Source: Emmonsiellopsis sp. PD_33
Lineage: Eukaryota > Ascomycota > Eurotiomycetes > Onygenales > Ajellomycetaceae
Direction of reading: 5' to 3'
NCBI GenBank assembly: GCA_032988165.1
Contig: JANTQF010000031.1
Coordinates: 124,001 to 188,000 of the forward strand
DNA length: 64,000 nt
The stretch's first letter is position 1. Every line of letters starts with the position of its first letter. The position numbers and the translations under genes are program-made. Below the pieces are notes generated by a model, which worked only from the letters and a program-made list of their open reading frames with translations, made no database searches and was not told where the DNA came from. Of the stretch, positions 37,082 through 47,700 are shown piece after piece.

Positions 37082-37187
37082 ATTTACAAGCGGTCTGATA
37101 TTATATGTAGGTCAACGCTATAGGATTTGGAACCTAGAACGCTCAAGATAATTAAAATGAATTGTCCGTGAACAGAGATGATAATGT

Positions 37188-40100
37188 TCATTGAAAAAAG
37201 CTAGGTACTAGTCGATTATATTCCTTTTCCTCGCTATCAACTAAGACGGAGGAAAAGAACTTCATATCCGTCAATCCAAGCTTCTTTTCTACCGACTGTT
37301 TCATACTTGTGGCTTTCTCCTTGAGCGACTCCACCTTGCTCTTCAAACTAGATGAGGGATCCTCCTCGATGATCGTGGCCTTTCTCCAAAGGATACGCGC
37401 CTCAACGCCATCAAGTTTTGTAGCCTTGGCTATCTCCAGTGACTTTTCAATATTCTCTCTACAAAACGTTAGTCGTGCTCCGAAGAATAGGTAAAAGATA
37501 GGGGAACCTAACAAGGCGAGATTATACTCTCCGAGTGCGGCTTGCACGACTGCAAGTTTATAATAAAAGGTCCCCGTGAGTAGATGCCACGGACACAACT
37601 CTTGAACTAGCCCAAGACCAAGTTCATAGTAATCTTTTGCCTTCTGATTGTTGCCAAGGGCCATTTCCAGATTCCCGTACTCATGTACTAGACTGATTTT
37701 ATGTCAGGCGAAGGCACCAGTTACTAGTAGATAAAAGTAAAAGCGGGACATACTATGCTCGCAAAACTTCTATACCAGGAGTATCCGAATACAACTCCTG
37801 TGATAGATCATATCTCGCCTTAGCAAGTCCATAATCTCCCTTTCGAAGGAGCACCCAGCCGTATGTCGACTGAAACACTGCGTCCGCAATGGCTGTGTCC
37901 CTGGCATTACTCCGTCGTGCTTCGTCCGACTTGTTTAGATAGGAGAGAGAAGAATCATATTCGCCTAGGGAGGCCATCAGACTCCCGATGTTGGAATGGA
38001 TAGTCGCAAGCTCGGGGTCATCCGCCGGTAGTTTCTTTTCACGGATGCGTAGACATTGCTCGAAGGATGCCTTGCAGCGCTTGAGGTCGTTTTGATCGTA
38101 GTATATCACTCCAGCGCTGTTGCATAGATGCGCGTAGATCAAGGAGTTCTCGGGATCGGGACATGTCTTGTACGCAATTTCAAGGAGCTGAAGGGCTTCG
38201 TCGAAGTCGCTTCGTTCATACAGGTACCTTTTTGTTTATCTTGTCAGTGATGCTCTAGGACGGCTCTCGGGATATGGTACATACCAGACACAGTTTTTCA
38301 TGAGCTCTTGTAATTCCTGAGAAGTCTGGATACGTGATCGCCGTGGCCGAGCAGATGCCCTGGCGAAAACCTTTGCCAACGTGATAGCATGGGGTATCAG
38401 GGGTTTGCAATCAGCCCAGTGGTCAACTAGAGGCCGTGCATCGACAGACTTTGGAAACAAGAAGTTAATTAACTTGACTATACTAGAAAATGCGGTTTGA
38501 ATCTCGTCTTGACTGAGATTACAGAAGAAGGCTTCCTGTGTGAGTCGGTGCATTGAAAGAGATTCTCCCGCTCGTCCTATAACCGCAGTGCTGGTTAACT
38601 GGCTAATGGCATCTGCGACCCTGTAATGAAAAGTTAGAACTATAGAGCAAGTATCCAGGAGAAGATTGCACTTACAACTCCTGGTCTTCGCAAAACTCTG
38701 AATACTCTGTCAACACGTCTTCGGCGTCCCAGAGGAGCATGTTCGAGAACACATTGATTGGAATATCTTCGGCCCCCATCATACAGATCATAGCTAGTAA
38801 GCGATGTGCGTCCAAATTTGACCTGCCTATCGTTTTAAAAGTAATGGCCCAGAGCGTGTCTAACGTATGGCCACTAGCAACACCAATATGGTTTCTCTTC
38901 AATGCTGTTCGAGGCATCGTCCGATAAATCCGTAGGAACGCCTGCACCGTGATCTGGTCAGCTTCGATGTATGCGGCCGATTGTTCGATTCCGAGCGGTA
39001 ACCCCTGAAGTTCGACAAGCAGTTCTGCTATCGCAACATCCTCAGGATCTCCCGCCGAGTCGCCTATTGACATGTCGGTTTGTTTATATTTCCCCGCTAT
39101 CGCAGCATCCTCAGAATCTCTCGCCGAGTCGCCTATTGACATGTCAATTTGTTTATATTTCCCTCTCATGGCCGAGAACAGCGCTTTTGATTGTGCATCA
39201 TCAAGCTGTTGCAGGTCGAGTATTATCCTCGGATCCGCCCAGCTGAAGGCTACATGGCGGTACCTTGTCGTCACCACAACATTCCCAGAATTCAAAGGAA
39301 GGAATTTAGTGGTTTGTCCTGGCTCTTCCACGTTATCAAAAATTAAGAGCCATCTTCTCTCTAGGTCAGTCAGTTTCTGGAATCTTCTCCCCCGGGGTCA
39401 CTGGTGGCTTACTTGTAGTTTCAAGCCACTTCTTAACCATCAGAACATTGATTTCCTCATTCTCCATATCGCTAGTGAGTCCAAGCTGCAAAGCTATAGA
39501 AGTATAACTTTCCTTCATCTTCCGCGGTGTTTCGCTATGGATCCAGAAAATCACGTCGTAGAGCTGGTTGTCTCTGCAGTACCACGCATAATGCAGCGCG
39601 AGCGAGCTCTTCCCTATACCTCCCAACCCGTATATACATAGGGCTCCAGGGGCTCCGGAGTTCCGGAGTCCTGCGAAATACTTCGTCATCTTTGTAATTT
39701 GTGCTTCTCGCCCCACGAAATGGTCCCGCCGAGGCGGAAGCTCGAAACAGGGGAAGCGATGTTCTACTTCCTTGAAGGTATCTCGTCGGGAGATCTTCTG
39801 TCGCTCAACCATCTCGCTCAATTCTGCTAGTTTCTTTCTGTCGTCAATTATCTGGGAGACGTTTTCTACTACGGTTCGAATATGGTCGGCTTTTTCGTCG
39901 ACGTACGCGGTAAGGCTCGGGTATGGGTCTATGTCTGTTAGCTAGGATAGAGGCTTTCGGTAAAGGGGCGCGGCGTACCTCTTCTGCTGCTGTGATATTT
40001 GGACGAAGCTGCTTGACCCCACACATCCAAGATGTCAACGAATATGTCATTCAATGCATTGTAAATGGAATTCGCCGTTTCTTCATCCGCCATAAGCTCA

Positions 40101-40699
40101 AGTAATTTTAGCAATGTCCCCAGCCGGCCAAGACTTGCATGAATCCTCTCACTTGCAGTAACGACTGCTTTGAAATTACTGGCAATAGGGGCAGTGCGAG
40201 GGGGGTCTTCCTTGACCAGTATAGTCTACAGGTGTCAGTTCAGTTAGTACTCAGTGCCGATGTTGAGTATGGTCCGGGGGAGGCAAACATTAATCCCAAG
40301 ACAGATGACCCCCCAGATCAAAGTCATTTCCTCGCTATCTTGAGTCAAGGACAGAGTCCGGGCAAAAAACTCAAACCATTCACCAAGGTATTTTAGACAA
40401 GGGATGAGCTTCGTGATAAAAAGGTGGTTCGACGAGTAGTCCGGACTGGTCTCCATGTTGTTCAATTCCTTCAATACATTATTGCAGTTCTTGTTAGACT
40501 CGATAGTCTCTCGGTTCGGGTTCTTCTCGTAGTGAGTTGGGATGAGCTGTCTTTTCCAGCTGTCAAGAGATGTATTCCATTTTGTACGAATCGAGGAAGT
40601 GGTTTGAGGATCGCTTGACGGGAGTTAATCACAGTTGTCGAATATCAATACTCTTGCTGGGACATACCTAGCCAGGGATATCTGTTGTAATGACTGCAT
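37188..40699 (-). CDS. NB-ARC/TPR NLR-like receptor (STAND NTPase)
   Basis: Nine exons: 40699-40668, 40613-40289, 40225-39979, 39928-39413, 39360-38676, 38620-38285, 38227-37754, 37692-37508, 37456-37188, in phase throughout, 1,022 residues. The N-terminal about 200 residues are helical and typical of uncharacterised fungal STAND N-domains ('WNTSLDSWKRQL', 'TLIWGVICLGIN'). NB-ARC follows: Walker A GLGGIGKS at 302-309, Walker B LLIFDN ending at Asp382, and the RNBS-like 'VVVTTRYRHVAFSW'. The winged-helix part contains 'LAMICMMGAEDIPINVF'. The C-terminal about 400 residues carry TPR-like helices ('LCNSAGVIYYDQNDLKRCKASFEQCL', 'IHSNIGSLMASLGEYDSSLSYL'). Fungal proteins of this architecture are NLR-like sensors used in non-self recognition and cell-death control. 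The activating signal is unknown. Confidence 0.85.
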
Positions 40700-41286
40700 T
40701 GTGTGATAGACTGAGTTCTGTACTCGGTGAGAATAAATGTCTCAAGGAAAGATAGTTATCAAGGGGGTGAACAAGTGGTACTAGATTATCAAAACAAAGA
40801 GTAGGGAGAACTGTACATCAGTAATTAAACTGTGCAGAGGATAACATAGCCATATTTTGATTAAAGGAAGATTTTCTCGAAAAGACTCCCAACATACTCA
40901 AAGACAGAGGAGCAGACACTTTCAGCATCTGGTTGCTTGTAGTATGTAGTAATGGACAAGGCTGCAAATAGAAATAACTTACAAGAAAACAGAAATTGCG
41001 TAATAAATTTGAGATTCTCAAATTGATTTACCAAACCTGTAACTCACATTAGCTCATAACTAATGACGGGATGCATTCTCAACTCCTCGTATTCATATCC
41101 AGTCCACTACTTTTACCCCGGTTTTCCCCAAAGGTCGCAGCCTTATGGATGGATTCCAGTTTAGACTGCCAAGCAGGACTTGGGCCCCCTGACCAATTTC
41201 TTAAAAGGGGCTAGCACCTCGAGGTCAAGAATACTCTATCAGAAGTACAGACCACCGGTTGAACGAACTCTCCTCCAGCAAAGAAC
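40700..41286. promoter_or_regulatory. Divergent promoter between the NLR gene and a membrane-protein gene
   Basis: 587 bp between opposite start codons, with no other gene visible. Such close head-to-head spacing can give co-regulation. Confidence 0.4.
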
Positions 41287-42621
41287 ATGTTTGCCAGAAT
41301 GTCTTCGCCTTCACAGGCACGTTGTTCCTCAGACCCTTACCATGGCTGGTATCATCGTTTCTTGAGCAGTCAATTTCACAAATTATCACCAGAGCTAAAG
41401 ACCGCTTTGGCCACACTTCCAAGGGGGGAAGACGGTTTGATGTTCATCTATGACCGCTTCCTGAAGCTTCTTGACCGAACAAGGTTGCACCTCGCCGAGA
41501 ATGTATCTCCCTTGGCTTTGGAGGAGATTGCTTCCCGTGTTTTCCAGCCTTTTCCGGCCCAAACCGAGGGATCACCGACCTCCCCGAGGGCGCAACTGGT
41601 ATTCATTGCAGTTGGGCTGATATCATTGCTGTATCCAGCAAGGCTAAGCCCGAGGAATGAGTTTCTCCAGTTGAATATCGACCCGTCTAGACAGGGGATC
41701 TGGCGCACAGACTCTTGCCCTACTTCTGATCCTTGCCTGAGAGAGCCTTTCCTGGAACTCGTGCACAGCTTTCTGGCTGAGAGCGAGGAGAATGTATTGG
41801 AGGAGTGTCCGGAGTCAAACCACCCCTTGAGAAGCAGCAATGTGAGCTACTACGCATTGAGGACATTGGCCGATGTGACTCTCGAGCCTACCGAGTCGGT
41901 AACCGAACACCTCGTGCTGGATGTCAATCTTAATCGACTCAAAATATTCCGGTTTCCATCATTCTGTGTTTTGATGTGTACACCGCGGGGGCGTATGCTA
42001 TTCGATTCCCGTGTTGAAGGCGAGCGTGATATAGCCTCGTCGAGTTCACATCTGCAACAGTAAGCCCCTGACTGCCCATTCTTTTGATAGCTCCTGGGGA
42101 ACATCCGTAAATAGGGGCTAACACCATGTAGGTTTTTCGAATGGCATTTTCGGACGTCCATAAACCGCAATGATAACTCCCCTAGGGCTGCTCAGGCATT
42201 CTACCGGGAGATCCTTCTTACGTACCGAATCATCTTTGGCCAGGACAGCCATTCGTGGAAGAAGCTAGCGAGGAGCCCATCTCCGCACTTTATACCCAAC
42301 TTAGCTGATCATGATCCCCTGTTGGATAACCTGATGACCAAGTCTTGGAGGAAACAGCCAATCTATACCGAAATACGTGCCGGTCCAGTAAAAGCCGTCT
42401 ACTCACCATCTGACTTCCCGTACTTCGCATCCCGGCTGCAGATACTTCAGGATTTCGTGTCAACACAGTCACCAGACAACCTATGGACTCTCGTCCGAGA
42501 TCGAAGGGACATAAATAGGCTGTGGACAATTCGAGCTTCATTGGTATTCGGACTGGGGGCTGTTTTTCTGGGGTTGGTTCAGATTGGTGTAGGTATTGCG
42601 CAGGTTGTAACAACTAGGTGA
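41287..42621 (+). CDS. Conserved fungal protein with C-terminal membrane anchor, function unknown
   Basis: Two exons: 41287-42059 and 42132-42621 (donor GTAAGC, acceptor TGTAG), 420 residues. The body is soluble-looking with fungal-family anchors: 'WYHRFLSSQFHKLSPELKTAL' near the start, 'FFEWHFRTSINRND...RAAQAFYREILLTYRIIFGQD' across the splice site, and 'PDNLWTLVRDRRDINRLW' just before a single hydrophobic helix 'LVFGLGAVFLGLVQIGVGI'. A short tail follows, so it resembles a tail-anchored protein. Similar proteins are common in Pezizomycotina, but I know no function. Head-to-head with the NLR-like gene. The start Met could lie a little upstream. Confidence 0.7.
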
Positions 42622-44952
42622 CGGTGCGTAAATACAACACAAGGCTGGTGCCAAGAGAGAAGGCTTTGAACTTTAGATTAGAGAGTATCCAATCATGAGG
42701 GTAAAATGGTTCACAACTCATAATAGACGGATATCATATGCGGCTCTTCCACACGCAAACCTTCCCCCGCCCCCCGCCCCAAAAGAAATTTCCAGTTCAA
42801 TTCTATATGCCATAGCCCGCCAAATCAAGCAACCCCCGCTTCATCCGGGGATCCTATTTAAATTAAACCCTCCAATTCCAACCTACCATCCAGGTCAGGC
42901 GGACGCTCGTATTGAGCAAGATTACTTGATTCGAGGATAGAGATGCCATGCGTAATAGTATACCTTTTATGCTAGGCTACCACACCAAGATGAAATCCTG
43001 GGGGCGCAAAAAGGGGGAAAGGAGAAAAAAAACAGTCATCTATGCGGCTGAAACCCGCCCAATCTGAAGACTATAAATCTCCATCTCCCACCCATGATTC
43101 CCTTTAAGCTCCTGGTAGGTTGACCGGCATAGATATCAGCAAAGGTATGCTTCGACTTCATTCAGAACATGTGCCCTGCAAAACATGTATTTAACTCTAT
43201 TTCTACCATAGAGCACGCAGAAATCTACCATACGTACCTACCTCCCTATACTATCAGCTGCGCATCATGAGCCCGCCGTCCTTCTTCCTCGAGTATGATC
43301 CTAACCCTCGACCTCTTCCGCCCCCGGCAAAGACCCAGCCATGGAAGCACATTCAACGCGCTACCGTGAAAGACGATGGCAAGCCTGTGACCGTTAAGAA
43401 AAACGGTGATATGCCTCCTGGTGGACTTGGAGGACACTAGATTGAGTATGGATCTCTTCGTGGAGGAGACCATGTGTGGACTACTAATGAGGTTCTATTA
43501 GGGATGTAACTACGTGATGTCGTCCGAGTTCAGGGGCTTCCGTGGATGCGGTTTACACTAGCCTCTCTCATTTCAAGGGGAGTCGATGTTGGAGGCTTAA
43601 TAGCGGACTTTGGGCAGCTTTATTTGAAGATTGATTGTAGCTAAAGCATCCTTATCCTCTATCAACTTGGAGTTCCTTCTATTTACTAATGATTCTTAAG
43701 CTACATCTCAATAATCTCACTGTATTTTCTTTATCCTGTTGTTCCCTTTTTACTCAGTAGATAGCTAAACCTCTAAGTGTTATTCATAAATAGTAATAGA
43801 CCAGAGTCTCTAAATAACTCGTATATTGGTATATATATATATAACATGTAGCAATGTGAGAGATAGCAGTGTATTTAATTAATTGATCTATAAAATCAAG
43901 CAGTACATGCTTATCTATACTTGCCAGGTGCTTTTCTGCTTGCATTACTTCTCCACTCTCTCGTTTCTCCCCCCTACTACCCTTACTACCCCTATTATTC
44001 TTCTTCTCCCTACCACTCTTATTATCTCTGCTCTTTTTCCCTTTCCCCACTGCCTCTCTCCTACTGCTCCTACTGCCCCTATCACCCCTCTTTCTTCCAT
44101 TATGCCTACTGCGACTATTAACCTCCCTCTCGCACCTCTTCCCTCTATTACCCCTATTACCCCTATTACCCCGCCGTTTGCCCTCTACATACCAATATTA
44201 TCTCTCTATATGGAACAGTGCCCTCAGTCTTCCAACCATATTACTACTAAATAGATGATGGGAGAACTATAATCAAACTGCAACAAGGTGGGGTTTTTAC
44301 TGTGCCTGTACCTGCGATAACGTTCTGCTCAAAATTCAACATTTTCCGTAAGGAGAGGGAAGCGGAGGGGTCCAGGTAATTGGATACTATAAGTTTAAAA
44401 GTATAGCGTTTAGATAGAGTAGAATGAAAAGTAACGGGCAAGAATGTAGGCTAAGAATACTTTTATGAGGTCCGTCGCAGTCCTTCCGACCACGACCCAC
44501 CCCACAGCACCACGCACTCATCCAGGCCTCTCGCTAAATATATGGGAACCAGAACTTTATTGGTGGTCCTGAAACCGCGCAATAGATCGGGTATAAAACT
44601 TAGAATCGGGTATAAAACTTAGAGACGGTGGGTGGCCAAGGCAATCAATAGCGGTAGATAGACCAAATCAGAGACAACCTACCAAGCCGCAGCTGTGGTT
44701 AAAAAAGTTGACATCTAGATAATCTCGTCGTGTAGTACATCGGGCTGTGTGCGTGCGCAGAGCGGCAACTTAGAATTTAGCGGCTGCTTGGCAATGCTTG
44801 GCGCCGATTAACTAATGACTAGCCGCAAATCATCTTAAATTTAGAACCATCTCAACGGTGACCTCGACCGCCCGCTGGCCATTGTCCTCTCCCAACGCTC
44901 GTTTATCCTCTGACAATCCCATGTCCCACGTCAAGGGGCAGCCTCGGACACG
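42622..44952. other. Intergenic region with AT-rich and pyrimidine-rich tracts
   Basis: No well-supported gene except the possible 57-codon ORF listed separately. 43,620-43,920 is AT-rich with a (TA)n stretch near 43,830. 43,960-44,190 is a C/T-rich tract of CCCCTATTA-like and CTCCTACTG-like short units. Sequence directly before 44,953 should be the ROT1 promoter. Confidence 0.4.
43267..43440 (+). CDS. Possible small protein, 57 residues
   Basis: A single open frame begins at ATG 43267 and ends TAG 43440. The translation is Pro-rich and basic (PNPRPLPPPAKTQPWKHIQR near the middle, MPPGGLGGH at the end) and reads like real coding sequence rather than AT-rich noise. No family is recognised and no intron is obvious. 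It could also be the surviving end of a larger lost gene. Confidence 0.3.
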   Translation: MSPPSFFLEYDPNPRPLPPPAKTQPWKHIQRATVKDDGKPVTVKKNGDMPPGGLGGH

Positions 44953-45948
44953 ATGATGTTGGCGGTTTTCACTCTTTTATTCTCCATCTTCGCCGCCTGT
45001 CTGTCGCCCTCGCTCCAGGTCAGCGCCCAGGTTGCTGATCCGCGGCTCACGGGGACATGGACCACCAAGTCGAAGAAGGTCGTGACCGGGCCAGTATGTA
45101 TAAATTTTTCCACTGTCTCGGGATTGCGGTGGTTTTTTTCGTGGACTGAAGAAGTCAATTGACGTTTGCTAGGACTTCTACGACCCCGTAAGTGACAGAC
45201 TGAAGGAGCCGTCGCATCCCGGCATCTCCTACTCGTTCACAAACGATGGCTTCTTCGAAGAGGCCTATTATCGGGTTGTTGCGAATCGTTAGTTTTCCTA
45301 TCATCTTCACACGACAAATAAGAATAAAAAGAGCCATCAAATACTGATTCTCATCTTCGATATTTCCGTTTCTAGCTACCGTACCCGAATGCTCAAAAGC
45401 AATCATGCAATTCCAGCACGGAAAATTTAACATCCAAGCCAACGGCTCCCTCGTCCTGACCCCCTTCGACGTCGACGGTAGACAGCTGGTGTCCAATCCT
45501 TGTGCTGGCGGAAATGCGGCCTACTATCGATATAACCAGTCTGAGCTCTTCGAGGTAAATCCACCACCATTTCACACCATCAAAGATACACAGACTGATG
45601 CTGACAAACCCCTTAAAACAGCGCTACGAGATCCTCATAGACCCCTTCCACAAAGTCCAACGTCTGAATCTCTACAGATTCGACGGCTCGCCCGTGCAAC
45701 CCATGTACCTCGAACTCAAGTCGCCACAAATGCTCCCGACAAAGATTCTAAACCCCATACCGGCACCCGGAGAAAGTGGAACGGGAAAGAACAAGGTGAA
45801 GAGAGACAGTGTTGATGAGATTGAGTTTTTTGAGCCGTTGAATAAGGACGCATTCGTCCGGCGGAAAAATTTCTTGACTGTTGACAGATGGTGGTGGGTA
45901 GGGGTGATATTGACGTCTGTCGGCGGGGTTGCTATGTTTTATTCATGA
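44953..45948 (+). CDS. ROT1: ROT1, ER-membrane protein-folding chaperone
   Basis: Four exons: 44953-45093, 45173-45287, 45376-45554, 45622-45948, 253 residues. An N-terminal signal peptide ('LAVFTLLFSIFAACLSPSL') is followed by the conserved 'VADPRLTGTWTTKSKKVVTGP', 'DFYDPVSDRL', 'GISYSFTNDGFFEEAYYRVVANP', 'QFQHGKFNIQANGSLVLTPFDVDGRQL' and 'YRYNQSELFE', all characteristic of ROT1. A C-terminal membrane helix ('WWWVGVILTSVGGVAMF') anchors it in the ER. ROT1 is needed for folding of N- and O-glycosylated proteins and for beta-1,6-glucan and cell-wall assembly. Two Met codons in tandem leave a one-residue uncertainty in the start. Confidence 0.95.
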
Positions 45949-46594
45949 GCTGGCGCCCGTCCGCAGATGCACTGTCTTGATTGATACGTGAATGCGGTCT
46001 CCACGAGCCCATCGGTTTTCTTTAATGCTTTTTTTTTCGTTTGCCTTGGGATAGACTGGCGTTTGGCAAGGTAGGCAGGTAGGCTACGGTGGGAGGGAGT
46101 CAGCCTTCATCTTTCTTTTTTCTGTACTTGTACTTGTTGGTGTTTTGCTGGCAGTACAACCGGCTCTATGGTGTGCTGGCTGGCTGGCTGGCTGGCTGGA
46201 CCTGGCGTGGGAATGCACTGGCTTTGCAAGTATTTTGTTACGTTCTCGAATCTGCGTGAGCTAGACCCTGCTATATTAATTTGAGGATCTTTGAACAATG
46301 GCCAGCCACTGCAAACATGGCTTATGAATGAGGTAAGATCCTTTGGGAAGGGGATGGGGCAATGGTGTGAGCGCTCGTGAAGGGAAATGTCTATTTATCA
46401 TTACAGTAATATACAAAGTAGGCGGATATTTCCCGCCCTAGTCCCAGTTCAAACATCGCGGGGAGCAGGAAAGCCTCCATGAGACGGTCCATGTGTAATA
46501 GACCCCACGGAGTCGTTTCACCTGTACAACTCTCTACCAAGCCCACAACCTGACACTGAAACCGCCAGAGTAAATATATATACCACGGCTACGG
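45949..46594. other. 3' intergenic region between ROT1 and AIM41
   Basis: Convergent gene ends. A (TGGC)n run at about 46164-46199 is the only notable repeat. No gene seen. Confidence 0.5.
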
Positions 46595-47260
46595 TCACTT
46601 TGTCCCAAGAGCCTCCCTCACAACCCTCGCCACCTCATCCCCGTCATAATTCTTCTTATACAATGCGCCCCCAGCCTTGAGCAAGTTCTTCATAACGACC
46701 CCAATATTCAGCGTCTTCCCACTCCCGCGATTTTTCTCAACGATGCTCTTCACCGCCGCCTCGATCTCCTCAATGGGAACCATCTCCACCTGGCTCGAGT
46801 AGGTGTTGAGAATCTTGATTTCCTCTGCGGCTTTCTCGGACAGGTCTGCGCGGCCCGCGTCGACGTATTGGGAGCTGGCGTCTTTGAGCTGGGCCTTGCG
46901 CTTGTGGAGGAGCTTGAAGATCTGGAGGTCTGTTGTGATGGGGGTGCTGGTTTTGGCGGCGTTGTTGATGTCGGATATTAAGGAGCGGATTACGTTTAGT
47001 CTTTTTCCTCCGCAATAATTGAGCGGGTTGTTAGCTGGTGTGGGTTGAAAGGGGATGGTGTAGTTTGGGGGGGTGAGAGGGGTATATAAGGGTTCTGGGG
47101 CCCGTTATAAAGCTACACACTTGGCGGTATCCTTTGCTCTCATGGCATCTTTCAGGTCTGATTTTATTTTCTGCAGTAATTGGGACTCTGGCTTAGCTGT
47201 GGAGTTGTAGCGGACTGCGCGAAGGCAGAGCTGGGGGCGGAATCTGAGCGGGCGGAACAT
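46595..47260 (-). CDS. AIM41: AIM41, mitochondrial Yqey-like protein
   Basis: Two exons: 47260-47121 and 47000-46595, 181 residues. The N-terminus 'FRPLRFRPQLCLRAVRY' is Arg-rich with no acids and fits a mitochondrial presequence. The Yqey/GatB-like helical domain follows: 'LLQKIKSDLKDAMRAKDTAKLNVIRSLISDINNAAKT', 'RADLSEKAAEEIKIL' and the end 'KNYDGDEVARVVREAL'. The splice site (donor GTGTGT, acceptor AAAAG) was set so that DTAK joins LNVIRS as in the family. The protein is thought to be a mitochondrial matrix factor related to the tRNA-amidotransferase-associated Yqey domain; its exact role is not known. Head-to-head with NUP170 (440 bp between starts). Confidence 0.9.
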
Positions 47261-47700
47261 GGCTGTGGTGAACGGAAATGGGGAATTGGACTGGGTATTG
47301 GGAGCGACAGGCCAGGAGAAGGCGGTAGATAGGATGGTATGTGGAAAATCGGTGTGAATAAAGCGCAATGGTGAATCTGAACAGGGTGTTGAAGCTTGAA
47401 ATAAATGTCTGAGGTTGACGGCGGTTGGCTGGGCGGGTGGTCCGTGCGCAAAATTGTTGCTTTCTTCGTTCCCAGCTCCAGGCCGTGTTTTTTGTGTTTT
47501 GATAGAGCTTCGCAGACGGCCAGCTCTGCACGCCGCCCCGCCTCCACGCCCTCTAATCCCCCCTGCTACATGAGCAGGATTGCTCCGTATCGCACGGCTA
47601 CTTTCTATTTCCCCTCGTTGCCCGCCGCGAGACGCCCCGTCAGCGCGACTTGAGACCCGACACGCCATCCTCCTCCCATGCGCCTGGGCCCTTTTACACC

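Noticed and set aside
40225..40289. Apparent frameshift in the NLR gene at a C homopolymer near 40200
   Set aside because: Recounting the run as six bases keeps the frame open, and exon phases then agree across the whole gene.
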